From Ophiocordyceps camponoti-saundersi (nom. inval.) (lineage: Eukaryota > Ascomycota > Sordariomycetes > Hypocreales > Ophiocordycipitaceae): DNA of 26,652 nt. The stretch's first letter is position 1. Each line of letters begins with the position of its first letter. The translations under genes were made by a program, and so were the position numbers. The notes below the pieces were generated by a model. That model searched no databases. It was not told the DNA's origin and saw only the letters and a list, made by a program, of their open reading frames with translations. Where the stretch lies: positions 1 through 26,652 of the forward strand of contig PDHQ01000274.1 in the NCBI GenBank assembly GCA_003339415.1. The letters run 5' to 3'. This document shows positions 1 to 9,141 of this stretch, in pieces.

Positions 1-105
1 CAAGAGAGTTTTGTTTTAGTGGTTTTTTTGTTTGTGGGTAGGCGGAGGTTGGGGGGGAGAGGGGGTTAAGGTCCCCCCCCCCCCCCCCAAAAAAAAAACA
101 CTTAC
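1..105 (-). other. Partial intron of the permease with C16/A10 homopolymers
   Basis: On the minus strand a GTAAGT donor at 105-100 opens an intron. It contains ten T then sixteen G on the coding strand (plus-strand C run 73-88 and A run 89-98). No convincing acceptor followed by transporter sequence is visible before the window edge, so the third exon lies outside. Confidence 0.6.
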
Positions 106-1373
106 CGCTGGCGCCGGCGTGTTAAATGGCTTGTTCGAGCCCCAGAAGCGACTAAAGGGTAGCAGGTTTTCTTTACCAAACTCCTGCATGACGCGACTGA
201 TGGCGAAGATGCCGGCGAGCACGTTTCCCAGGCTGCTCATCACCACAAGCAAAGGCAACGTTTGAGCGCCGGCACCACGACCAAACATGTTACGAAAGAA
301 GACGCCGGCGACGAGGACCTCCGAACTGGCCAGCTCCGACTTGGTGATGGCGGAGAAGTAGGCGATGTTGACGAGTAGGTACAGGGCGGTGACTATGCCG
401 ACGGCCAGAGGCGCCGCCACGGCCAAGGTCCTGCGCGGCTGCTTCAACTCCCCGAGCACTTGGTTCGCGGATGACCATCCCCCGTAGCTAAAGATGACGT
501 TGAGCAGAGCTGTCGAGTATTCGTACAGCCCTCCGCCGCCGTACCCTTGTCCGACTTCCGTACCAAAGGCCTTTTCGAAGTTTCGAGGATCCGGCACGCG
601 CCGACGACCTGCGAGGGCGGCGAACCCGGTGAAGACGATGAAGACAAGGGACAAGACCTTTACCGCTCCGAGGACGTTAAAGAGCCTGATTCCCCATTTC
701 GGGTAGACGGAATGCATAAAGGCGGCGAAGACGACGACGGAGACGGCTATGCCCCGTGCGTCCCAACCGTCAGACTCGCGTCCCGAAGCAAGCAGGATGT
801 AGCGCCCAAACGAGAGCGCGTTCTCGGCCGAATAGCTGAGAAGCACCACCTGCGCGCCGAGGATACAGGTAGCCAGATAACGCGGCCGTCGATAGACCCG
901 CTCCAGATAGTTCTTCTCGCCGCCCGATCGAGGAATTGCGAGGCCGAACTCGAGATAGACGCTCAGGCCGCAGAAGGCGAGGACACCGCCGAAGAGCCAC
1001 AGCATAAGGCTGATGCCGACCGAGCCCGTGGCTGCGAAGATGGCCGACGGCGTAGAGAAGACTGGCTGGGTGGAGGTGCTGTTAAAAGAAATGTGCCAGC
1101 CATGTCGTGCCTGGGGAACAACTCGCCTCCGGTGCCTATCATGCTGTTGATGATCAGGAACATGACTCCTGGAATCCCAAGCTTGCGATCTTCTGGGTAG
1201 GCGTATGTATTGACTTCGTCATCGTCGGAGCTATTGCCGGTACTATCTAGTTTAGTCGGAGTCGGCAGTAAACTGATTCCCTGGGCATTGACATGCTCCG
1301 ACTTCTTCTCTTCGAAAAGGGGGCCCTCCATGTTCTCTGGCAGGTATCCCGGGAACGACATCCTGACGACCAT
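106..1373 (-). CDS. Amino-acid permease, Mup1/LAT type (3' part outside window)
   Basis: This is a multi-pass plasma-membrane amino-acid transporter resembling fungal high-affinity methionine permeases. Exon 1 is 1373-1127 and exon 2 is 1061-106; after 106 a GTAAGT donor opens an intron that runs off the left edge, so the C-terminal third is missing. The join restores the first-helix motif MIGTGVFSTPSAIF, typical of the APC/LAT family. Further marks are the segment SYGGWSSANQVLGELKQPRR (helix 6-7 region) and SSLGNVLAGIFAISRVMQEF, followed by a SNKPFNTPAPA loop. About 401 residues are visible; Mup1-like proteins are usually 550-600. The intron at 1126-1062 is GC-AG. ATG 1373 is the first in frame; ATG 1361 is an equally good start. 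Substrate is inferred from the family only. It lies downstream of the GPI mannosyltransferase on the same strand, 280 bp away. Confidence 0.88.
1062..1126 (-). other. GC-AG intron in the permease gene
   Basis: The 65-nt intron begins GCGAGT and ends CAG. It is the only junction I could find that joins the reading frame ...INSMIGTG to VFSTPSAIF, the conserved first transmembrane helix. No GT donor in a workable phase is nearby. Confidence 0.8.
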
Positions 1374-1653
1374 CCTTCGCAAGCCAATTCGACATAAAAA
1401 GGCGGGAGAGAAGCGGGGATAGACACCGGAATGCCTCGCCCGGTGGCTTGGTGCGCATTATCGCTGGAAAGGCTCGGCTAGACGACCTGTTGTCTTACCT
1501 ACTACGCATTAATCTGTTCAGAGATAAGCTCTCCTCTCGCAGCCTCTTGCAGCCTCCTCGGCCAATGGGACGTGGACGGAGACTGCCACATCGGAAGAAA
1601 AAGGGGCTTGCCAAGTCGGGATCGATGTAGGAGACGGACTGGTCTCTCATGTA
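1374..1653. other. Intergenic: permease promoter and GPI mannosyltransferase 3' end
   Basis: The 280 bp between two same-strand genes must hold the 3'UTR of the mannosyltransferase and the permease promoter. I see no clear TATA box, repeat or RNA gene here. Confidence 0.6.
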
Positions 1654-3536
1654 CTAGGATGTGGCCAAAATCACCATCTTTCCGGCGCGACGAGCATCTT
1701 CGTTGAAGAAGCCATTGAAGCCAGTCCATACGACATCGAGGTTCCGCACGCCAAGACGGCGGCCCTCATCCGTATGGAAAAGAAAGCGGCGCAGAACAGG
1801 CTCGACTGATTCAAAAGCGACAAAGTAGCGCGGAGTACGCAGATGGCGGCCCGGCGCGAATAGCTCGTCACCGAGGAAGCGCAGCGGGTCGTCGTAGAAG
1901 CGATCGGCCTCATCGCGATAGCCGGCTCTCTCGGGTGAATCGGGCCGGGTGTGGAGGGGCGGCTCGCACGACAAGGCGTACGCGTCGAGGCCGGGGTAGA
2001 CAAGATGGGAGCGCCAAGGCGTGGAGTGGCAGGGCATAAGAAAGAGGGCGAAGAGGTCGGTATTTGTGCCGTCGTTCGGCGGCGCGTGGGGGCCAAGCCG
2101 GGCGGCCAGTGGCATTATCCGCTCGTACTCGTAACGAAGGTGAGTCATGACGGCCAGGGGCGCCGATTGGTGGACGAAGCCGACGTAACCGGCCAGACCG
2201 ACATTGACACCGAGAGCGGCCAGGAGATACGATCGGTGGCGGAGACGACGAGTCTGGCGCTGCGACGTGACGAAGAAGAAAGAGGCGGCTCGCGGCGCGG
2301 CGAGGATGTTGAGAGCGGGGAGGAGAGGGTAGATGAAGCGGACCTCCTTGTGGGAGACCAAGGAGAGGATCCCGACGGTAGCCAAGACTGTGGCCGACAG
2401 GGTCTTGACCGTGTTGGTCCGGTCGACGGACGCGGGTCTACCGAGGCCCCAAAGGGCAAATGGGAGGCTGGTGGTGCAGAGGAGCGGGATTCCCTGAAGG
2501 AGATAGTAGTGCCAGGGATTGCGGCCGTAGAAGATTGCGAGAGACTGCGATATGTTGAAGCGGAGCCAGTGAAGCGGCGGAAAGGTCCAAGACCCAAAGT
2601 ACAGACGATCCGACACGAGGGAAACGGTCAGGACGGCACCGCCGCACAAGACGGCGTCCACAGCGAGGGCCCAGACGGAGGCGCGTGTCAATGGCGAAGG
2701 CCCGTGAAGCGAGAATCTCGTGAGAGCCAGGACGGCGACAGTGGCCCAGATCAGCACGTTGGTCGGCCGGAGTACGACGGCGAGAGCGGCGAGGCAGAGA
2801 GAGGCGCGCCTTCGGACTGGGCAGCCAAGACAATCAAGCGGCTTAGGGTTCTCCTTGACGGAGACGGCCGGTTCGAGGACTTGCCAAGGCCAGTAATACA
2901 ATGCCATGGCCGTAAGGGTCGTTTCGAGGGAGTTGGAGAAGGTTCGAGTGGAGACATACCACTGCCAGGGACTGAACAATTGGAGTAGGAGCTGAAGAGG
3001 CGGGTCAGTGTATCTCGAACGGTGTCGAGCATACGGGCAAGGGCCTCGGGGGACATACGACGGACAGGGAAGAATTGCTGTCTGAACCGTAGATGTCGAC
3101 GGCGAGCTGCCATGTATACCAGTCACCCAGAGCAGCAAAGACGGCCTGTAGGAGCTTTGGAGCGGCCATGATGGTGGCTGTACGAAGCGTGACACCGATG
3201 GGTAGCCATGACGAGAGAATGTCGGCAAGCTTGTAGGCGAGGGCGAAGACAATGGGGTGAAGCGAAGTCCTCAGGTGATGATGCCACTCCTATATCATGA
3301 TATATGATATCAGTCTGTCTTTCTTTCTCCAAGGTGTTTTCCAGATCCCATACCCAGGTGAGCCACGGACGAGAGTGCGGCCCAAAGGCGAGGCCCCAAG
3401 CTGGTTCGAGGGCCTGGAAGAACTCATCGGGCTGAAAGAAGGTGGCGATTGACCAGGCATTGACCAGGCGGACAGCAATGAGAGCGGTCAAGACGGTCCG
3501 GCGCTGGCGGCTGCAGCGGGCTAGGAGCTCGGCCAT
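1654..3536 (-). CDS. GPI10: GPI mannosyltransferase III (GPI10/PIG-B type)
   Basis: This GT22-family enzyme of the ER membrane uses dolichol-phosphate-mannose to add the third mannose of the GPI anchor precursor. Exons are 3536-3354, 3289-3059 and 2991-1654, giving 583 residues, close to the usual fungal length. The N-terminus carries the lumenal motif [15 protein letters not shown] with the acidic residues typical of GT22. Later come [40 protein letters not shown] and [14 protein letters not shown], all family hallmarks. The [12 protein letters not shown] segment points to Gpi10 rather than Alg9, Alg12 or Smp3. Introns are 64 nt (3353-3290) and 67 nt (3058-2992, GTATGT...CTTCAG). Several hydrophobic segments are visible. 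The gene is divergent from ornithine aminotransferase across a 1 kb spacer. Confidence 0.92.
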
Positions 3537-3980
3537 CTGCTAAAAGAGGCTACGTCGTCGTAGTCGTGTGACCGAAGAGGTGTGAGAAGATGGTGAGCGA
3601 AGGTGGTGAGAGAGGGAGAAGGAGGTCTAGGGTAGGCAAGCTACACGTTGCTCGGGGAAATGGGCGTTGGATCTGTGTAACCGCGGATAGCCGAAGGATA
3701 GTATCCGCAACGGCTTGCCTATCCAAGATAAGGAAATGGAGATAGGCGAAACGGGTGCGACGCCAACAGGGCGCATCTGATCTGACGATACGTAATCGGG
3801 CCCGATGCCCATTGGCCGGCTGTCATGTGGTGGTGTCTGCGCCGGACGTCGGCCCCGGCGAGGACGGCGAGGGAGTTGGTTGACTGATCGTTAACGGCAT
3901 AGCGGATGCAGGCGCCCTGCTCCACTAGCATACCATTGGCAAAGAAGGGGAAAAAAAAAGGGTACGAACAAACGAACGCC

Positions 3981-3988
3981 TATATAAG
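3981..3988 (+). promoter_or_regulatory. Candidate TATA box for ornithine aminotransferase
   Basis: TATATAAG lies about 580 bp before the aminotransferase ATG. If used, the transcript has a leader of roughly 550 nt, or less if a leader intron is removed. Position and sequence only; no start site is proven. Confidence 0.4.
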
Positions 3989-4080
3989 GGGGGAGGGGGG
4001 GTGTTAATACATACATCCATATGTAGAAGAAACTCTCCCTTCCCAAAGACCCATCTACATACACATATCATCATCAACAT

Positions 4081-4123
4081 CGTCGTCGTCGTCGTCGTCG
4101 TCATCGTCATCATCATCATCATC
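4081..4123. repeat. Trinucleotide microsatellite (CGT)n(CAT)n
   Basis: Perfect CGT units change into CAT units over about 43 bp in the putative leader of the aminotransferase gene. It is likely length-variable between strains. Confidence 0.9.
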
Positions 4124-4561
4124 ATTGACTACAACTCGCAGGTACCTTATTAACAAAGAGGCAACCTTAATCCGACGACGGCTGCAACTGCTTGGTGAGT
4201 TGCTGCTTGCTCCCCCTTTCTTCCGAGCGCTGACACTTGACGTGTCGCATTGCTGCATTTTGTACCGCCCTCGTATCCAGTCGTCCATGGCCCCGCTGTT
4301 CGCCGTGTTCAGACCGGGTATTGACTACGTGGCAGTGACTCGTACATAGTTTTCATCTCTTTTGAACTCCCTCCTTGCAACAACTACTACGACTGCTGCC
4401 ACTGCACCTAGCACTGCTACTACAGTCTACTACTACCACCTCCTACACCATCATCATCTACTACTACTAGTAGGTACGGATACCACGTACACAAACATAT
4501 CTACTCCTACATACATACGACATCACACACACTCTCTTCATCTCTTATCTCATCCGCAATC

Positions 4562-6005
4562 ATGGCTCCTCACGCCAATGACATGGTCTCCGGTCCCGGC
4601 ACCGCCTCGCGCTTCCACGCCACCTCCTCGGCCGCTGCCATCGCCGCTGAAGACGAGCTCGCCGCCCACAACTACCATCCTCTGCCCGTCGTCTTTTCCA
4701 GGGCCAAGGGTATCGACGTCTGGGACCCCGAAGGTCGCCACTATCTCGACTTCCTGTCCGCCTACAGCGCCGTCAATCAAGGGCACTGTCATCCGGAACT
4801 CGTCAAGGCTCTCGCCGACCAGGCCAGCCGTCTGACTCTCAGTTCACGCGCCTTTTACAACGACGTCTTTCCCAGATGGGCCGAAAAGGTTCACCAAGTC
4901 TTTGGCTATGATATGGTCTTGCCCATGAATACGGGCGTCGAAGCTGTCGAAACGGCCGTCAAGATTGCGCGCAAGTGGGCTTACAAGGTCAAGGGCGTCC
5001 AGCAGGATAAAGCTCTCGTCTTTTGCGTCGCCGACAACTTTCACGGCCGATCGGTATGCTCCGGCCGCTGCAGATTGTCCCCTGTCCTCTGGCTGACGCG
5101 AGTAGATGACGGCTATAACCCTCTCGACCGATCCCGAGTCCAAGGCAAACTACGGCCCCTACGTACCCAACATCGGCGCCGAGTGCCCGACGACCGGCAG
5201 GTCCATCCGTTTCAACAACGTGGCCGATCTGGAAGCGGTGCTCGAAGCCCACGGTAAGAACACGGCCGCCTTCCTGGTCGAGCCCATCCAAGGCGAGGCC
5301 GGCGTAGTGGTTCCTGACGACGATTATCTGCCACGGGTTCACGCCCTCTGCAAGAAGCACAAGGTGCTCCTCATTTGCGACGAGGTTCAGACCGGTATCG
5401 GTCGCACCGGCCGCATGCTCTGCTCCGAGTGGTCCGGCATCAAGCCCGACATGGTGACGCTGGGCAAAGCCATCTCCGGCGGCATGTATCCAGTGAGCGC
5501 CGTCTTAAGCAGCAAGGAAGTTATGCTCGTCATAGAACCAGGAACTCACGGCTCTACCTACGGCGGTAACCCCCTCGGCTGCGCCGTCTCCATCCGCGCT
5601 CTCGAGCTCATCGAGGAGGAGGACATGATTTCCAATGCTCAACGGCTCGGCCAAATGTTCCGTGAGGGGCTAGCGGCGCTGAAGAGCCCAATCATCAAGG
5701 ACATCCGGGGCAAAGGTCTACTCAACGCCATCGTCATTGACGAAAAGGCCGCCTCGGGCCGCACAGCGTGGGACCTGTGTCTGTTGCTGAAGAAGAAGGG
5801 ACTCTTGGTAAGTGGTTACGGGCTTACCTACCCCTATCGACCGCCGACGACTGACCCGCCGTGGCAGGCCAAGCCCACTCACGGCGACATCATTCGGTTC
5901 GCCCCTCCCCTGGTCATCACCGAGGCGGAGATTCGAAAGGGGCTCAACATCATCGCCGAAGCTATCAAGGAGCTGCCCGAGGTCGCCAAAGCCGCTGCCC
6001 ACTAA
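4562..6005 (+). CDS. CAR2: Ornithine aminotransferase
   Basis: This PLP enzyme moves the delta-amino group of ornithine to 2-oxoglutarate, giving glutamate-5-semialdehyde in arginine breakdown. Exons are 4562-5053, 5106-5807 and 5868-6005, for 443 residues, the normal family length. Visible marks are the [17 protein letters not shown] region, [20 protein letters not shown] (Asp256 contacts the PLP pyridine nitrogen) and [18 protein letters not shown] with the Schiff-base lysine at 285. [13 protein letters not shown] and [14 protein letters not shown] near the end complete the class-III fold. Introns of 52 and 60 nt both join conserved sequence exactly. No mitochondrial presequence is evident, in line with cytosolic fungal enzymes. 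Symbol follows the yeast name; Aspergillus uses otaA. Confidence 0.96.
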
Positions 6006-7212
6006 GATTGTCAGGAAACTTGGTCAGGCGCAGGTTCCCCCCCCGTCTTCTGCATTGTCATTAGAATGTCTTTTATCTGTGTTTCTTCCCCTATATGTTT
6101 CAATTCCTTTTTGTATTATGCAGCGTTCTCGTTGCGCCACAGATACCCCCGGGGTTAAGGGCTGTCAGGATGCCGGAGTGGTCTCTCCGGACGGCCGTCA
6201 TCTGAACTCCCTGTCTGCTCTTGGCTTTCTCCCATGAGCATCTGGGGTTCATGGCGTATAGAAGAAACAACATCTCCGCAAGGATGAAAAGGTGGAAAGG
6301 CTTTATTGTCCTACGCATGCTTTTGACCGTCATATGGGGATATATGTCGACGCTTATTCTTGGGAGGGGAGGGGAGAAGCCAAAAGAAAGGAGAAAGGGG
6401 TTAAAAGGTGACGAGGACAAAGCGTGGCAGATAGCGTGCTTATTCCCTTTGACCGAAATTGACTCATGGCTGCAGTCTCGGACGGCCCAACATGTGGTGA
6501 AGGTGTCAGGTGACGAGCGATGACCGGAGGATCTTCCGGGGAGAGTCAGAGTTGAAGGGTCACATGAGCTGAGGATGAAAGGGGAGGGGGAAAAGGGGAG
6601 GGGGGGGAAAGGATGCTATGTGCATGCATGAATTGGAGCAGAGGTGGAGAGGGGCTGGTTGTGTTTTGGAGTGTCAGAAGTAGAACAAGCAAGCCACGAC
6701 ATGTCGCGGATGTAGCGCGAGAAGTTGGTACTGATAGGAGACGACACTGGGGCGTATGGAAGACTTGCACATGGTGACCGTACATACCTAACTCTAGTAA
6801 CCGTAGACGGTAGAGGTAAGAGGGAGCTAGGTGTAGGTACGGACGTTGCTTAGGTACTAGGTGTTAGGTTAGTAGCCTAGCAGCACGGCGAATACGGTAG
6901 TTGATGCTGGATGCATGCATGATGCTCATCAATGATATCGCAGAGGTATTACTCGCGCATCGTGATGTCCTGACATACGTGCATACATATCCGTACAGCA
7001 CGACCACGCACACGCACACGCACACGCACACAATACACACATGTACATAGAGCCTATAGGTAGGGGCCTATGCTCCGCCAGGCACAGAGGCGCACGCAGG
7101 GAGCGTCGGCACAAAGGGAGGGGGGAAAGTAAGTGTCTGGTACAGACATCAGGTAGGTAGGTGTACCTGATAGCGTATCTAGGTGGGCAGTCCGCACCGC
7201 AAGTAAGGGATC
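6006..7212. other. Intergenic region rich in TAGGTA motifs
   Basis: The first 400 bp probably carry the aminotransferase 3'UTR. From 6780 to 7200 the sequence is dominated by TAGGT/ACCTA words, with a CACACG microsatellite near 7003-7032. Open frames here are short and show no family resemblance or intron support. I see no RNA gene. Confidence 0.65.
7003..7032. repeat. CACACG-type microsatellite
   Basis: Tandem CGCACA/CACACG units over about 30 bp within TAGG-rich intergenic DNA. Confidence 0.75.
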
Positions 7213-7405
7213 ATGTCCGAACGGGTGGCTGAGATGGCGGAATACATCCTCCCGTCCAATCCTTTGGAAGTATGTTATGGCACTATGTATGAGTCGACGA
7301 CGACGCAGAGAGCACGCCATCTACGGAGTACTGACCCTTCTCTTCCTTTGTGCGCAGGGCGACAAAGCGAGCGGACTGAAGAGGCTGCTGCTACTAAGAG
7401 CCTAA
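7213..7405 (+). CDS. Candidate 34-codon spliced small ORF, unknown function
   Basis: An ATG at 7213 opens 19 codons, then a GTATGT donor at 7270 begins an 88-nt intron. The intron has a near-perfect branch site TACTGAC (7329-7335), a pyrimidine tract and a CAG acceptor at 7357. Removing it joins phase 0 to 15 more codons and a TAA at 7403-7405, for 34 residues. The splice signals are as good as those of the conserved genes here, so a spliced plus-strand transcript is likely. I do not recognise the peptide (it starts MSERVAEMAEY and ends RLLLLRA). It could be a small protein, a uORF of a long ATG1 leader, or a chance frame in a non-coding RNA. A further donor, GTAAGG, follows the stop at 7409. 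Confidence 0.3.
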
Positions 7406-8643
7406 GAGGTAAGGACAGACACCAGCCTATTCGCACACCCCCTAGCCCGGAAGTTATCGCTCGTCTGACAGAAGGAACACTTGCGCCACATGTGCGCCTC
7501 ACCTGAACGAGGTACGGACACACGCACGTAGCCTGCATGTACCTGCACACAGTGGCAGTGGTGTGCCTTTCTAGCCATCTACGGTCCCGACTAAGCTTTG
7601 CCTCACTGCCACGAGCAGGCAGCGGCGCGCTTAGGCTGTTAGTGCATGACCTTGTCGGTACGTGCGGGATCACGAGCGATACGAGAACCCCCCCTCTGTC
7701 GGCATGTACTCTTTTCACGGCATCATCAACATCATCGTCGTCACCATTCCCCTTCTGCATCATCCTCTGTTGGGGATCCATCGGCTATCCCTTCTATTCC
7801 TTCTTTATTCTATTTCCTCTTTTTTCCTAGCAGCTTGCGCCCGTACTATCTGTCTCCCCGTGGCTGAGAATTCTTTTCTTCCTCATCAATCCTTCTCTTC
7901 CTCATCGTCAAGGTGAAAGAGAAAGAAAAGACATCAAAAATCATCACCAGGCCAGTCGAGTCACCTCCCTCCCAAGCGTCACTCAACGTTGTTCCCCTTC
8001 CCTGTCTGCCGACTTCGCCCCAGCAGGCCTCTCACCCTTCACCCCCCCCCCCCCCAGCCCCCCTCCCAAAAAGCCCAAAAGAGGGTCCTCCGTCTCTCCA
8101 CCCGATTCCCCCATCGGATCGACCGCCTACCGCTCTGGGTCTATCCACGGTGACGCCTCTCGTCCTCTCACGCGACCGAATTCTGCCGCTCTCGCCCTCT
8201 CTCTCTCTCTCCTACTCTCTGCTCTCTGCTCTCTCCATCTCTCTCTCTGTGGTACGGTACCGAGCTACCTCTGGAGTCAGCTCTTTGCCTCGCCAACCTG
8301 TCGCCGTTTTCTTTCTCTCTCTCTCTTTCTCTTCTATCTCTCTCTATCTCTCTATCTCTCTCTCTATCTTTCTCTCGTTCCTTGCGCCCCGTCTTCCTCC
8401 ACCACTCCCCTCGCGACGTCATCATCCGCCTCCCGCTCGCGCCGAAAATAATCACAGCATCATCACCTGCCTGTCGTCGTCGTTGTCGTCGTCTTTGCCC
8501 GCCCCGACTGACACAACCATCCCCCCCCTTCCCCCCCCCTGCTTCTTTCACCTGCCTAGATCTAGTCTCTCGCTCTTGTCGACGCTTTTTAGCCGTCCGC
8601 CTTGTCTCACTCGGCCGGCTGCTGTTAGTCACCCACCACCAAC

Positions 8644-8644
<1 letters not shown>

Positions 8645-8725
<81 letters not shown>
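8645..8725. repeat. Poly-C homopolymer, 81 nt
   Basis: An uninterrupted run of 81 C on the plus strand, in the putative ATG1 leader and perhaps inside a leader intron. The true length may differ because such runs are error-prone in assembly. Confidence 0.95.
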
Positions 8726-9041
8726 TGGCCGCCACCCGGATATCGCACCCTCACCCAAAAGCTCTGCACCTTTCGTTCCGTCGTCTCATCGACTCCTTCA
8801 TACCTACTCGTCCTATACCCTACTGACCTCTCGTCTCATCCTACAGCCGCGCCTCCCGACCTATCTGACACCTGCCTGCTGGCTTCGACCATCTATTCTT
8901 CGTATCCATTTCTGCCCTGTCACCGTCTGTCTCTGCCTTTTTTTTCTCTCCACACACCCTACCCCCGCTCTCCCTCTCTCTCTTGTCCCACTTGGCTCGA
9001 TCCGTCCCGACTGTGACACTCCGTCCGACGACGTCGTCTTC

Positions 9042-9083
9042 ATGACGACTCGAACCGCCGCTCCCGCCTTGAGCATATTATAG
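9042..9083 (+). promoter_or_regulatory. Candidate uORF in the ATG1 leader (13 codons plus stop)
   Basis: The only ATG in more than 1.3 kb before the kinase start opens a 13-residue frame ending TAG, 58 nt before the ATG1 start codon. The base at -3 is T, a weak context, so leaky scanning would be expected. Confidence 0.4.
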
Positions 9084-9141
9084 GCCCTCGGGCTCTTACT
9101 GGCTTCGTCTACCCTCCGCTCATCGTTAGGGCTGGGAAGCC

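Larger units (their letters stand above)
3537..4561. other. Divergent promoter region, GPI10-type gene / ornithine aminotransferase
   Basis: About 1 kb separates the two start codons. It holds a TATA-like box at 3981-3988, a G-rich run after it, and a trinucleotide microsatellite at 4081-4123 (CGT units passing into CAT units). CTA/CAT-rich pyrimidine DNA follows at 4376-4470. A canonical GTGAGT donor at 4195 could open a leader intron, but several acceptors are possible. No conventional gene is present. Confidence 0.7.
7406..9141 (+). promoter_or_regulatory. Upstream region and probable long leader of ATG1
   Basis: This 1.7 kb contains no conserved gene. From about 7860 to 9040 the plus strand is very pyrimidine-rich, with CTCT runs (8195-8375), CCCC runs and 81 consecutive Cs. 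No ATG occurs on the plus strand between 7707 and 9041. A good 3' splice site sits at 8821-8846: TACTGAC, then pyrimidines, then CTACAG. Its donor may be GTTAGT at 8624, giving a 223-nt leader intron that would contain the poly-C tract. One small uORF lies at 9042-9083. The extent of the transcript is an inference. Confidence 0.5.

Noticed and set aside
1951..2988. 345-codon plus-strand frame across the GPI mannosyltransferase
   Set aside because: Antisense shadow of the conserved minus-strand exon, charged low-information sequence with no recognised family.
7213..7270. tRNA-like A box TGGCTGAGATGG
   Set aside because: No B box at the right distance and no acceptor-stem pairing.
7913..9016. 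Long plus-strand open frame rich in proline and serine over the poly-C tract, and its glycine-rich antisense partner
   Set aside because: The length comes from low-complexity CT and poly-C DNA that lacks stops in any frame; there is no ATG and no domain.
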